A stretch of DNA of 64,000 bases. Origin: Micropterus salmoides (lineage: Eukaryota > Chordata > Actinopteri > Centrarchiformes > Centrarchidae). The notes below the pieces were generated by a model that worked only from the letters and a program-made list of their open reading frames with translations, made no database searches and was not told the DNA's origin. The first letter of the stretch is position 1; each line of letters starts with the position of its first letter. A program made the position numbers and the translations under genes. The DNA is taken from NCBI RefSeq assembly GCF_014851395.1, contig NW_024041150.1, positions 29,328,305 through 29,392,304 of the forward strand, read 5' to 3'. Positions 1-10,828 of the stretch are shown piece after piece.

Positions 1-104
1 TATGTCAAATGAAAAGCTGGTGACTTGTGTGGGCTTTTTACTGGAATGTTTGAGATGACTACAGAGCTGAGCTGATTTTAGCCACATTTTTATTCAACTG
101 GAAA

Positions 105-106
<2 letters not shown>

Positions 107-159
<53 letters not shown>
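107..159 (+). repeat. (TG)n microsatellite at PRKD donor
   Basis: About 26 TG units; on the transcript it is (CA)n starting about six bases into the intron after the PH-domain exon. Confidence 0.98.
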
Positions 160-160
<1 letters not shown>

Positions 161-164
161 TCAC

Positions 165-276
165 CAGTGTGTCAATGTTGGTGTGATGCAGCAGCCACCC
201 CTCTTTCAGGACTCCACCGGCTCTCCTCTTAGTGTGATGCACCGTCTGGACGAGCCTCATCAGGGGGATGTAGCTG
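165..276 (-). CDS. PRKD coding exon 8: start of the PH domain
   Basis: It encodes SYIPLMRLVQTVHHTKRR and LKEGWLLHHTNIDTL, matching IPLMRVVQSVKHTKRK and KEGWMVHYTSKDTL of human PKD1. The acceptor is a CAGCAG tandem, so the exon starts at 276 or 273. A (CA)n repeat on the transcript strand begins about six bases after the donor. Confidence 0.9.
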
Positions 277-3200
277 CTGAAACACGGACTGATGGGAGGG
301 AGAGAAAACAAAAGTCAATAGGACATGAAAGAGAAGAGGAACCGGCTGATTTGGGGATAAAAACTGTGGAGGAGCAACTAAGATCTGTGACAGTATCCAC
401 TAAATGCCTCTAGGTGGCGGTAGGGCCCAAAGCTCACTGACTACATTAGTCAAGCAGATGAAGTCATAGACCTGTCAGATAAATGACAGGAAAGATGTGT
501 GCATGCGGGTGGCAAGTGACAACAGCTGTGAGTCAGATTCAAACTTGTGCCATCCGCTGTGGCAGCAGGATGCCACAGTCACTATTCAATGGGACGCCAT
601 CATCAGAATAAATTAACAACCCTCTGACCTCATCGGCTCTCGCGCTTGCTCGACTTCTTTGGCCTCAGTCACAGAGTCTCCGTCAGTGGACATCTCATCG
701 TCAGAGAGATCTAGTGTCGTCATACTGCTGAGCTCTGACTCGTCCTCCTCTGGGTCTGGTAGGTAGCTGTGACGCCCTGCTGTGGATTCTGGGAAAGTGA
801 CATCATATGCAAACAGCATTGGGGCTGCAGCTAGTGTTTATGTACACAAAATATTTTCAGCTTATCAGCATTTTAGCTGATCAACTGCTGGGTCAAAGTG
901 AGGTCATGAAATTGCTTCATTTGTTTGAACATGATATGAATATTCACATATGAGAAGCTGAAAGACCTTTTTTTTCTTGACAAATGACTTAATCAAAATA
1001 ACTGACATCTTATTTTAGCGTGTTAGCGTGCTAATATTTACCAACTAGCACTAAACAAAAGCACTGAACGAAATTTCAGGTGATGGTGGTGGCCAGAGGA
1101 AAAGTTAACGGATCATCAAAGTTAGTAGTGCACTTCCTGTTGGCAAAATGTTATGGAAATCCAGCAATCCATCTCATCTCAGCTTGGACAGACAACTGTG
1201 GACCTAGTGACTGACCTCGTCATTGCTCTCCCTAGCGTGGCTAAAGAGCACACATACATTTACACCCTAAAGGGATTAATTCCATTATCAGTAATACAGG
1301 AACATACGACCTACATTAAATCACAATCCTGCGATTAAACATGTTATCTGGTACAATTATTTTCTTATCAGGATTTGATCACATTTTGCTCATGAACATT
1401 TCACTAACTTTACTTGGACAATTGTGATGTTTCTGGGAATCTAAAATGAGTCCTGGATCTATCAAATACTCTTGAGATGGAGCGTGAATCAGCTTTGAGT
1501 CAGCGCTAGGTTATGGGAACATCAGAGCGGGGGCCTTTTCCGAGAAACATGATCTAACAGTCACAGGCCCAGAATACAAAATGGAAACCAGAGCTCCAAG
1601 GGGACTGCTGCTCACCTTTCCCATTGACGCCTCTCCTCTCTCCTGGACAGTCTCTGGGGACCAACACCTCGCAGCGCCGGTGGCAGTTAAACCTGCAGTC
1701 TGACAAACGATCAGAGAGGAGAGGTGGCAGGTTGAAACACAGAGGAAAAGAGAGGCCCACATCACGAGGGTGACTTTTAGACATGTGCAAAACTGAAAAT
1801 GACATTTTAAATATGGCTTAAATGTTTCGTTTTCTCTATTAAAATTCAGATTTTTCATTTCAGACTGAGCTCTGAGACACACGCAGGCATCTGGGGAAAA
1901 TTAGCATAGATTCAATCCAATCTGCTTACGCAAGTGCGTGGGATACACAAGCTCCCTGCTCACACAACAAACGCACACAAGCCTCTCTGTGTCCAGTTTA
2001 TGTGTCTGAACCTTTAATCCACAAATGGCTCATCAAAGTCAAGGTGCTGCTGGAACACAGCATCTAAAAATGGCCACAGCGGAGGAATATGTTTTAATAT
2101 ACTGCATGACTCATCGTTGCATGAAAAAGTCAGATTTGAAAAAGAAGGCAGGCTACATTTATCTTTTAAATACAAGATTTAAAGAGCTGAAGATTGCAAG
2201 GTGAGGCATGTTTCAGAGTAAAATTTCATCCTTGACCATGGAAACAGGTGTTTGACCAAAAACATTTAACTCAGGGTCTTCCTAGCTATTTTTTTGAGAG
2301 CGTCTAACCTCGTGCCGGTTGCTCAATCGTCATGAAAATGACAACCAGCCATCTCTGTGACAAACTCCATCAATTGAGCAAGGTTGCAACTGACATGGTT
2401 TAAAAGGAGGCTCCGAAAGGGAGGGCTGTGAGATTTTTTTGGTCAAATCAATAATAATCCAACAAACCTCCAGGAAATCATGGCTTGTGGCTAATTTCGA
2501 TATATTTTTCATCAAAGGCTATCAAAAGCCTAGCCGTTTCCCCTCTTTTCAGTCTTTATGCTAAGCTAAGTGGGTGCTGCCTGGTGCTAACTACAGATTT
2601 AGCATAGACATATTAATCAGTGGTTATAAAATATTCCCAGTGGTTTTTTTTTTTTTTTAAACACCGCCTCTTTTTTTATGCGATGTGTAACCCGACCAGA
2701 GGTCAGTCCTCACCTGAGCACTGTAGCCCCTGTCTGAAGAGTCCTTTGAGCAGCTGGTGGCAGTACTGGCAGGCGGTGGGTTTGGTATAGCTGTGGATGT
2801 GGAAGGTGTGAGGGACCTGAGCCCTGCTACTGTCACCGTACCCGATTCCCACCCAGACCGGGGGCTCTGTCCAGGATGGAGGCCTGGATGAGGGCTTTGA
2901 CATGCTTATCTAGTGAAGGACAGTTGGTGAGAGTCGTCAGTTCCCCTCTTACATGTGAATATGTGATTAGAGATTCATTTTAAGACTTAAAAAACAAACA
3001 GGTTTATTTGTCCTTTTATTTAACAGTCGACGGTAAAAAAGAATGCCCTGTCATCTTTCACTTCCTTACCTCCTCCAGGCTGCCTCCTGCCTGATTGGAC
3101 AGCGAGTGTGTATGGGGCCTTCGGGGAGGAAACAGGGACAAACTGGTGCTAACCTGACGCCGTACTCGACTACAGTTATTGGGCAACTGCAAAGCACAAC

Positions 3201-5288
3201 GTTTATGAAAGTCCAACCCACAACCTGAAAAGAGGGGGAGCAGAAGAGACAGACTGGAGTTTAAAGCACTTAAACATTTCAAAGCTTTTTATGTAAAGCT
3301 GGATAAATGTGAATTAGTATTTCTGAGAGACAGAGAAGCTTCACATTCAGTTTTGTCAGTGGCTGCAAGTGTTACATTAGATATCAGTGCATGGAGTGTC
3401 TCAGCCATACGCTGAATAATGACACCTTACCATCACATTTTAATCCCTGTCGAACGAGGCCCCACAGCATTTCTCCACAGTGGTGGCAGAAAGTGGGAGT
3501 CCTGTACGACTGGACCACCAGGGAGTGCGGACGCATCCTCATCTCAGTCACTGACGCTGATGCTGAGTCAGATTAAAATAAGAGAGATGGTGTATAACAC
3601 TGTTGTACTATCATTTTGGGCAGCATTTGACAGCACTGTATTATACATGCATTGCAACAGTTGAGCAAGGTTCAAAAGTGTACTCTACTGGTAGATTCAT
3701 CATTGAAAAACATCTGCATTTCCGCATCTGTTTTGCGTGTTTGTTTTTAGGTCATAAAGCAAACCAGCTCCACTTTCACATATGTTGCATCCTTGTTGCT
3801 TTTGTAATTCATTCATTCACTTGATTTGTAAAATAATATACTCTTAAAGTCTGTATGAAGAGTTTCCCTCGAAAATAAGACTAAGCAATAAGATTAGGGT
3901 ATAAGGGGATAAAACAGCAAATAGATAGCTGAAAGATAATCCACAGAAACATCCTGATAAAGCCCCCCCACCCCACGCTATAGACTGTGGACCTCTGACC
4001 TGCGATGATGACGTCGATGAGGTCTCCATCTTGCAGCTCGTCGTCGTCTGTCAGGCGGTGCAGGCGCAGCTCTGAGGCGTGCTGATGTCTGAACAGCAGA
4101 ATCTTCTCCCCGACGCCCACCACGCTGCAGTCTGGAGCCTGAACACACAGACAGTCAAAGATTTCCTTCACGAAGCCTGCTAAATTTAAAGCTTTTTGAA
4201 GTGCTGCTAGAAAGCGTTAGATCTGCCTGCCTGGGTGAAGCTCCTACATAAACTTCTATATGTGAACATAGAAAACAGCTACACAGAACTTCAGTACTTA
4301 TTCAGCTCTTTCATCACTTTATCAACATCCTGTCCCACTTTAAACTAAATAAAATAAAATCCTTCACATAATACTGAGATGTTTTTTTTCTGAAGCTAAC
4401 ATTTCCATGTAGGCTTTAATAATTTGATACCAAATATGATTGCAAGTCTAGAGACAAAGAACTTGTGCAGAAACTCGGCTGGTTTGAATCCTGGCTGAAA
4501 AAATGAGAGGGAAAACGGTGCAGGGGAAGTAAACGAGACATCTGAAAACCCCCACCTTAAATGTCTGTATGTTTCAGTAGATTAAAAGACAAATGTGTCA
4601 ATGTGTGGAACTGCTGTGGAGGAGATTTAAATGCTCCGTTACTGTTGAGTGGTCAGAAAGAAAGAGATGGATTCAGCGCAGAGAAGTTTTAGAGGGACAG
4701 AAACAAAAGAACCAATTCTGTGAACAATCTGTTCAACAAGTCAAACCGTGACCTAGTTACAGGACCTTCTGCGCTCAGCAGACAGGAGATCAAAGGTGAT
4801 AAAATCTGAAATCTGGTGACAAAAACTGCATCTTCAATCTGCCAGTTGTTATCGACCTATGCTGTATTCATACATGAAAGGCGGTAAAATACTGCGCCAC
4901 AATAAGCAGCACAGCTGAGAAATACTTCTCAGGGTACATTAAGTTGTGCTTGACCTTGCTCATGAAGAAAGCTGAATTAGTGAGAAGGAACGGAGGAATC
5001 AGTACTCTGAATGGAGTCTGCACGGTAGTGTTTATACTATCAGCTCAAAATTTAACATAAAGTCACATTAATGTTGGGCACGATTTAAAAACACCTAAAA
5101 GCTGTATTTTTGGCCACTTCTCCTCTGATCAAATAATGTGCTTAAAAATAATACCTCAACTTCTGGTGATTTTTTTGTTTAACATGAAGGAGTGAAGGAT
5201 TTGGAGCCTTTAGAGACATGAAAAATATAAAATGACCCTAAAAGAGTTAGACATTAGACTAGGAGATAGAGAGTTTTCTCCCAGCAGT

Positions 5289-5341
<53 letters not shown>

Positions 5342-5483
5342 ATACAGTATGTGACATATCTGCAGCCCATGCACTAAAATGCTGTGTGCGTGTGTAGACG
5401 CACACTTCAGACGTTGCTGACCTGCTGCCTGGAAACTCGAGGACAGATCAAAGTTGAAAGGAGCACTGGTGCGATCGAGGCAG

Positions 5484-5560
<77 letters not shown>

Positions 5561-6980
5561 GAGACGGGTGGGAGAGGCTGTGGTTGGAAAGTTTGCTAAG
5601 CTGTTGTCTACCACAAACTCTCTGTAAGTGAGGCAGTATGAAGACCAGGCCAGCTGACACTGAGACAGAGACAAACACCAGCGGTTCATGAACATCTTCA
5701 TCTAATCTCGAACAGTTTCAGTGCACCATTATTCTTCTACTGACTGTAGGTTTAAATGTCAAGCTTATTAATCCTGTGTTGTTGTTATTACCAAATTCTC
5801 TTCCCCAAGTTCTTAGAAATATACTATAAAGTTTAGCAATAAGAGGTTGTGAAATGGGGCGTTTGAATGCACTTTTATGGCGTCAATGTGACATTTTAGA
5901 CACAAGATTTTTATTTTTGTCCAAAATCCTGAGTCTGACTGTGACAAAAGAAAAACAACTTAACTGCTCCAGAGCTGGTTTAACAGTATAAAAGATGAAT
6001 CAGACATGTAAACAAAGGGGATCCACTACAACATAACTCCAAACTTTGCATCATACAATGATGCAGAAACTTGGCGGTTTCTGAAAAGCCACATTTTAAA
6101 TAGTAACCTACACAACCCTCCTCTGTGCCTACGGTGACCTTTTAAAGTCCACTTCCTGACAGCTTTAAGCAATACGTCAACTGAATATTTTCCAAGTGGG
6201 AAGGGTGTTAAGGGTTAGAGGATATCTTCATACACAGATGTGCCATTTAAGCAAGTGCTTGCTACAAACTTGTGTTTTTAACCATCACTAATAATGGTTT
6301 TTAGCACCTTATCGCTCACTTTGTCCTGTTGGAGCTGCTGAAAATGTCCACTGGAGCTGCTATGGGCTGAGTGCCATCCCGATCAGTGTTGTTACATCTT
6401 TCATCTTTCATTTGACCTGCAGGAGTGAAACTTGAACCAACCAAAGTTTCAGTTTTAACCGGATGTACTGTTACTTTTAAAAACTGCTTTGTGTGAACCT
6501 GCCTACCTGCCTGGGGTTTACAATACAGAGAAAAGGCTAACCTAAATGCTCCTTTGTGGCCATCTCCACCCATCTCATGCTCTAAGCAGATTAAAACAGA
6601 CACAAACCTCAAGATAATTCACTCAGCCTGAGTAGTTAAAAGGGGAACAACAATTCCCATCATGCAACTCAAAAGAAACTTCCACTGTAACTTCTAATCA
6701 AACCCCACACCTCCAGTTTGCAATGTAAACTTTCTGTAAAAACGTCTCACAAAGTCTCAGCCCAGGCCTAAAGAGGTCCTTCAATACGCTTCAGGACGGC
6801 AGTATGCAACGAGCCTTTGATTACCTTGCGCTCTATGATCTCTGCGGCCAGCCTCTTGGCATGGCGGTAACTCAGGTTGCCAGCGGGGACTCGAACCACC
6901 TCCCTGAACAGGCCGAGCTGGAACTGGACCAGAACCGGCGCTGCGAGACTGGTGGGGCTGGAGGGAGTCACTGCGGACAT
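165..6980 (-). CDS. Protein kinase D (PRKD) paralogue, N-terminal half (partial gene)
   Basis: This gene encodes a diacylglycerol-activated serine/threonine kinase of the PKD family, which acts at the trans-Golgi and downstream of PKC. Eight coding exons join in phase: 6825-6980, 4000-4138, 3431-3562, 3070-3224, 2714-2909, 1616-1699, 629-788 and 165-276, giving 378 codons. In order they encode a short N-terminus, a ubiquitin-like region (about residues 18-100), C1a, a linker, C1b, an acidic Ser-rich linker and the start of the PH domain (IPLMRLVQTVHHTKRR). Both C1 fingers keep the full Cys/His set and the DAG-site Pro. The kinase domain is off the left edge. The N-terminus lacks the Ala/Pro-rich extension of mammalian PKD1 and PKD2 and is about 60 residues shorter up to the PH domain. 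The family is certain. Whether this is PRKD2 or a fourth paralogue is not, so I give no symbol. Confidence 0.9.
629..788 (-). CDS. PRKD coding exon 7: acidic Ser-rich linker between C1b and PH
   Basis: It encodes PDPEEDESELSSMTTLDLSD and further acidic sequence, equivalent to the acidic C1b-PH linker of PKDs. It ends ATGAG|gtcaga, a phase that joins to the PH exon. Confidence 0.8.
1616..1699 (-). CDS. PRKD coding exon 6: C1b zinc finger, second half
   Basis: It encodes DCRFNCHRRCEVLVPRDC, completing the C1b Zn ligands. The donor is gtgagc at 1614-1615. Confidence 0.9.
2714..2909 (-). CDS. PRKD coding exon 5: linker and C1b zinc finger, first half
   Basis: It encodes a Pro/Trp linker, then VPHTFHIHSYTKPTACQYC and LLKGLFRQGLQC, the C1b signature. 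The family block GRPIxLDKxLxSKVK that normally precedes VPHTF is not recognisable. Confidence 0.9.
3070..3224 (-). CDS. PRKD coding exon 4: C1a second half and inter-C1 linker
   Basis: It encodes CGLDFHKRCALQLPNNC, which completes C1a (Cys, His, Cys, Cys all present), followed by a basic/Ser linker RRQVSTSLSLFPPRR. The donor gtaagg is at 3068-3069. An upstream gttagc was rejected because the downstream site keeps a Ser-rich linker like that of the family and the correct phase. Confidence 0.85.
3431..3562 (-). CDS. PRKD coding exon 3: C1a zinc finger, first half
   Basis: It encodes RPHSLVVQSY, then CHHCGEMLWGLVRQGLKCD. The first C1 His, the CxxC pair and the third Cys are present. It joins in phase to both neighbouring exons. 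Confidence 0.9.
4000..4138 (-). CDS. PRKD coding exon 2: second half of the ubiquitin-like region
   Basis: The exon encodes GEKILLFRHQHASEL and the acidic DGDLIDVII, matching the YDKILLFKHD and EGDLVEVVL blocks of PKDs. The block that is nearly invariant in mammals, FPECGFYG(M/L)Y, is here APDCSVVGVG, so its tyrosines are missing. The intron upstream, to 6825, is 2.7 kb. Confidence 0.85.
5290..5339 (+). repeat. (CA)n microsatellite
   Basis: About 25 units in PRKD intron 1. It lies 150 bases from an opposite-phase (TG)n at 5486. Confidence 0.98.
5486..5558 (+). repeat. (TG)n microsatellite
   Basis: About 36 units in PRKD intron 1, complementary to the (CA)n at 5290-5339. Confidence 0.98.
6825..6980 (-). 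CDS. PRKD coding exon 1: start codon and first half of the ubiquitin-like region
   Basis: The ATG is at 6980 and the donor AAG|gtaatc is at 6823-6824. It encodes 52 residues, including FQLGLFREVVRVPAG, which corresponds to the FHIQIGLTRE segment of human PKDs. A possible acceptor CAG lies 11 bases before the ATG, so a 5' UTR exon may exist further right. Confidence 0.85.
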
Positions 6981-7745
6981 GGAGAAAGATCCTGTGGCGG
7001 GATGGGATTCGTTGTTAGATCATTACAGGAACATTACCAAAACTATTCCTGGTCTATTCAAATAAGTCACATTATATGCTACTGTAATGTTGATTAGATA
7101 TTTGCTTTAAAAAAAAAAAAAACAGCTGTTGAGGATGTAATAAGTACTATGTGTGAAATAGTCACTGATTCAATCTCAATTTGGTTGAGAAAAAGAGTGG
7201 CATCAGTCATTAGTAACAGCTGTCTACCAACTGATGGATCATTTTTATTGATGGACTCACCAATATGAAATAGAAAGTGACACATTTTAAGCAGCGAACA
7301 CCTTTTTTGTCTCTAAAAGAAGAAGACATCTAGAGTTGAACATTGATCGGTGGAGAAAACATTACACTATTATGATCACGATGTCATTGCTCTACATGAA
7401 GAGTCAATGAGCAGCAGGTCTCTCTTTAAATTTCCAGTTACCAAAACAAAAACAGTGAAATACCAACTCTAGACACGCATGTACGCAGCCTTACTTTCTA
7501 ATCCCGATTCATTCAAGCGCTGATCTTTCACCTCAAACGCAGGATCGTATCGCAGTGATGCAACAGCGGATCACTCCACGGCTGTGTTGCCGATTCTCAA
7601 CATGAACTCTGGTGGGTCTGGTTTCCTTTTTGTGGAGCTCGGCTGCCAATGACAGGAAGTTGCAGAGAGTGAGAAACTCACCTCTGTGAAAGCTGTGACG
7701 GCGCAGCGTATGGTTAACACCCAAGGGCCTGGCTGTGAAAACTCA

Positions 7746-7782
<37 letters not shown>

Positions 7783-7887
7783 TGATATGGTCTAAAAGAC
7801 AAAAACGTCATCTCCACAGTTTCTGACAGCAGGGAAGAAGATGAAAACGTACGAGACACAGAATCAGTTTGAAAAGTGGAGTTTGTA
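6981..7887. other. Short intergenic spacer between klc2 3' end and the PRKD start
   Basis: This stretch of about 0.9 kb separates the inferred klc2 poly(A) signal from the PRKD ATG, both on the minus strand. It holds a (AC)n tract at 7748-7780 and should contain the PRKD 5' UTR and promoter. I see no TATA box or CpG cluster that fixes the start site. Confidence 0.4.
7748..7780 (+). repeat. (AC)n microsatellite
   Basis: About 16 units in the klc2-PRKD spacer. Confidence 0.97.
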
Positions 7888-7893
7888 TTTATT
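7888..7893 (-). terminator. klc2: Probable klc2 poly(A) signal AATAAA
   Basis: The plus strand reads TTTATT, so AATAAA on the transcript strand. It is the most distal good signal before the PRKD gene and would give a 3' UTR of about 2.85 kb. The assignment is inferred from position only. Confidence 0.45.
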
Positions 7894-8402
7894 GAAATTT
7901 TGATAAAATACACGTTAGGTTGGCCCTTTCACAATAATATCCATCAAATCATCAGCAATACAGGAGCAAATAAGTCCCTCACACCTATACAAGACCTTTA
8001 AACCCACAACATTAACCATCCATGGCTCTGAGTGAATGCACTCATCTCAGAGAAACAAAGATATGATCCATGTTTGGATCAAAATCTTCCTCATCATCAA
8101 ACGGAACTATTTTCATTTACGCAGTTTGCAATTCATAGCGAGTCTGAGATGCTTGAGAAACCCCAGAAATATCCAGAACAGCACCAACTCTTAACCTGGT
8201 CAACAGGTGACTGATCAGAATGATTGATTAGTATTGGTATAATAGTTTGGGGTGCAGAGGAAGCCACAGTCAGGAAAAAGGTGTTTCTATAACATTTCCT
8301 TTTTTTTTTTTGGAGAACTACAAATTAATGTTAAACTAACTTTTGTACACAGCTACATGGTGTTGAGATGGTGTGTGTGATTAAAAGACAATTCCCATGA
8401 TT

Positions 8403-8404
<2 letters not shown>

Positions 8405-8489
<85 letters not shown>
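8405..8489 (+). repeat. (TG)n microsatellite in probable klc2 3' UTR
   Basis: An uninterrupted tract of about 42 units, (CA)n on the klc2 transcript. Confidence 0.98.
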
Positions 8490-8491
<2 letters not shown>

Positions 8492-10744
8492 AAGTGGCAT
8501 ACAGTAAACATACATAGAAAGGTTGTATACGGATAATTCTGTACATTATTTGCTGTGAACGACACTTAAAGCACTTTTCCTGCCACAACCGTCTTTCCAA
8601 AGCACTTTCCATCATTTCTTTTTTGCTTTGACACACTTTCTCTACTCCTTCATTCCTTCATGCCTGTATTTCTTCATTACTATCCAAAACCGGCGCCACC
8701 TCGCACATTCAGCACAATCACAAGCTGATAGAATAATAAGCACTTTTTTTTTAGACTCAGCATTGTGACATCAACAAAAGGTGACTTCAAGAAGGGCGAC
8801 TGCAGGTTATTTACGGCACGTGGCGATGGTGTGCATGCACCATCGTTGACGAGGTGCCTTCACGACAAACCTGCGTCTTACTATTTCTAAAATCTGACTC
8901 AGATTGTCAGGATTAACCTTCTTGTATTAGAACATTTGGGATGAAAAAAAACTAAACAATCTCTTGACAATCTCATCACAGTTGATGTCACAAGGTGCCG
9001 AGCCCGATTTCGACTTCACGCAAGACGTGTACATTCTGAGGACAGTTCTCTTGGTATTGGTCTTATTTTGGTGGAGCAAACAGCACAACAAGAAAATCCA
9101 GCGTAAATGCCACCAGACCCCGACAATCTACATAAAAATTAACATTCAAATAACCTGTTTTCAGTACCTTCAACATAAAAAAGCTCCGAGTCCAAACAGG
9201 AAAAAGCATCAGCACAACAAAATCCATTGAGGGCGGATTCTCATCGGTCAGATTACTTCAAGTGTTTGATTACGACTGATGAAATCCATCCCAGTCAGCA
9301 TTAAAAACAGAACAGTGAAGATTGGTTTGTACAAAATGATACATACTCAGCAACAGTAAATGAGGGAACAACAACAAAAAAAAAATAAATCACAAGAGAA
9401 ATCCTGTTAAGTAAACATAAGGTCATTAAGGTAGTTACCCATATTTTTAAACGTGGGTTGATTATGCCTTGAATATCCTGGATTAATGATTGTAAACAAA
9501 TTACATCTAAATATCTTTCACAGCATTTTCCTTCAATATTATTCAGACTTATGGCTGTTTGGTAAAATCCTGGACATCCTGGCAGAAGGTACCTGAAAGT
9601 AATGATTACAGTGTTCAATTTCAACTTCCAGTTGTACCACATAGGTAGAATTTAGAAGGGTGATTCAGATTTACAATTGGTAATGGGTCTCTTACAATTT
9701 CAAATTAACTTTCTGGCCCAATTTTCTTTCTGGTCTGACCAGTACAGGACACAGAAGAAACTATAATATACATTAATGACAAGCTCAAAGTGCATTCTAA
9801 CAGCATATTTTAGTGTTTGAGGTACTAAATTTATCAGGTTTTATAACATTTTCATTGACATGATGAACTAAGTGCCAATTTCAATGTTTCCTTTATCTTT
9901 CTCTCTCGTCCTTGCCTTCTTTTCCAGTCTTTCCCCTTCATAACAAGTAGGATTTTCACCAACTGAGACGCTCTTTTTAACCCAATCGAGTGTAAACAAA
10001 AGAAAAACAAAACAAGAAAAAAAAATCAATGTGCATTATATACAAAGAATGAAATATCAATCAATAATTAAATAAAACTGTATATACATAAAAAAATAAA
10101 ATAAAATAAACCAAGAAGGCAAAAAGTGAGGTTTAAATGGTTAGTGCTAATGTTTTCTGAAAATACCCAAAGATTGCTTGTGTTCTCTTTTTATACCTCT
10201 GCTTTCTCTGATAAAACCTAAGCGGATCGTACCATTTTTTTTTTACCATCAGTGATACGCATTCGATGGCTGGCTAGCATCGGCAAACACTTCATGCTAC
10301 TGGTGAAATATACAGAGTGCAGTGCTTCTCTCTGAACTGTAGCCGGAGTACATTGAGCCTACCTAAGGTTGAGTGTCTGCACATGAGAGTGTGGATCGAA
10401 GAAAGAATGTGAATACGATGCTTTGCTACGGTGCTAAACACGAGGCGTTCAGGTGCAGACATTCCACTTCCTAGTAAGCAGCATGCTGATTAATGTGTAT
10501 CTAAATATTCTCTTCTGATTGAGGGCAGCGGTTTGTACAGCGAAGCAGCAGCGACAGAGACTGTCTTACAGCATGACGTTTAGTGTGGTGGTGCTATTTT
10601 TTCCCAGTGTTCTTTTAAAAAATATGCTGCAGGCGCAAGTGTCTGATCTTGCTTTAGATGTGTTTGTTTGATCAAACCAAGCTGCAAACAGCCTCTCCTC
10701 GTCAGGCCGCTCTGCCTCTCCCCAGCCCCACTTCCTGTCTCTGT

Positions 10745-10828
10745 CTAGCCTATCAGGGAGCTGCGTCTGGATAGGTCCACGTTGCTGGCGCTTAGTCCCC
10801 TGCAGTCCGAGAGTCCGGAGTTGGTGTC
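10745..10828 (-). CDS. klc2: klc2 last coding exon and stop codon
   Basis: It encodes SGLSDCRGLSASNVDLSRRS, then SLIG and TAG at 10745-10747. The end matches the C-terminus of human KLC2 (MDLSRRSSLVG). Confidence 0.95.
   Translation of the reverse strand, partial: DTNSGLSDCRGLSASNVDLSRRSSLIG

Larger units (their letters stand above)
7870..10744 (-). other. klc2: Probable klc2 3' UTR
   Basis: This non-coding stretch follows the klc2 stop codon and ends at the candidate AATAAA. It contains an 85-base (TG)n tract (8405-8489; CA on the transcript), a perfect 8-bp hairpin near 8824-8845, and AT-rich sequence at 9.6-10.2 kb. No coding pattern is visible on either strand. Confidence 0.45.

Noticed and set aside
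90..413. Open frames rich in Cys-Val or His-Thr repeats here and at other microsatellites
   Set aside because: They are translations of (TG)n or (CA)n. Only the part overlapping 165-276 on the minus strand is coding.
3120..3135. Upstream donor CGTCAG|gttagc in PRKD exon 4
   Set aside because: Using it would break the phase with the next exon and remove the Ser-rich linker found in the family. The gtaagg at 3068-3069 fits better.
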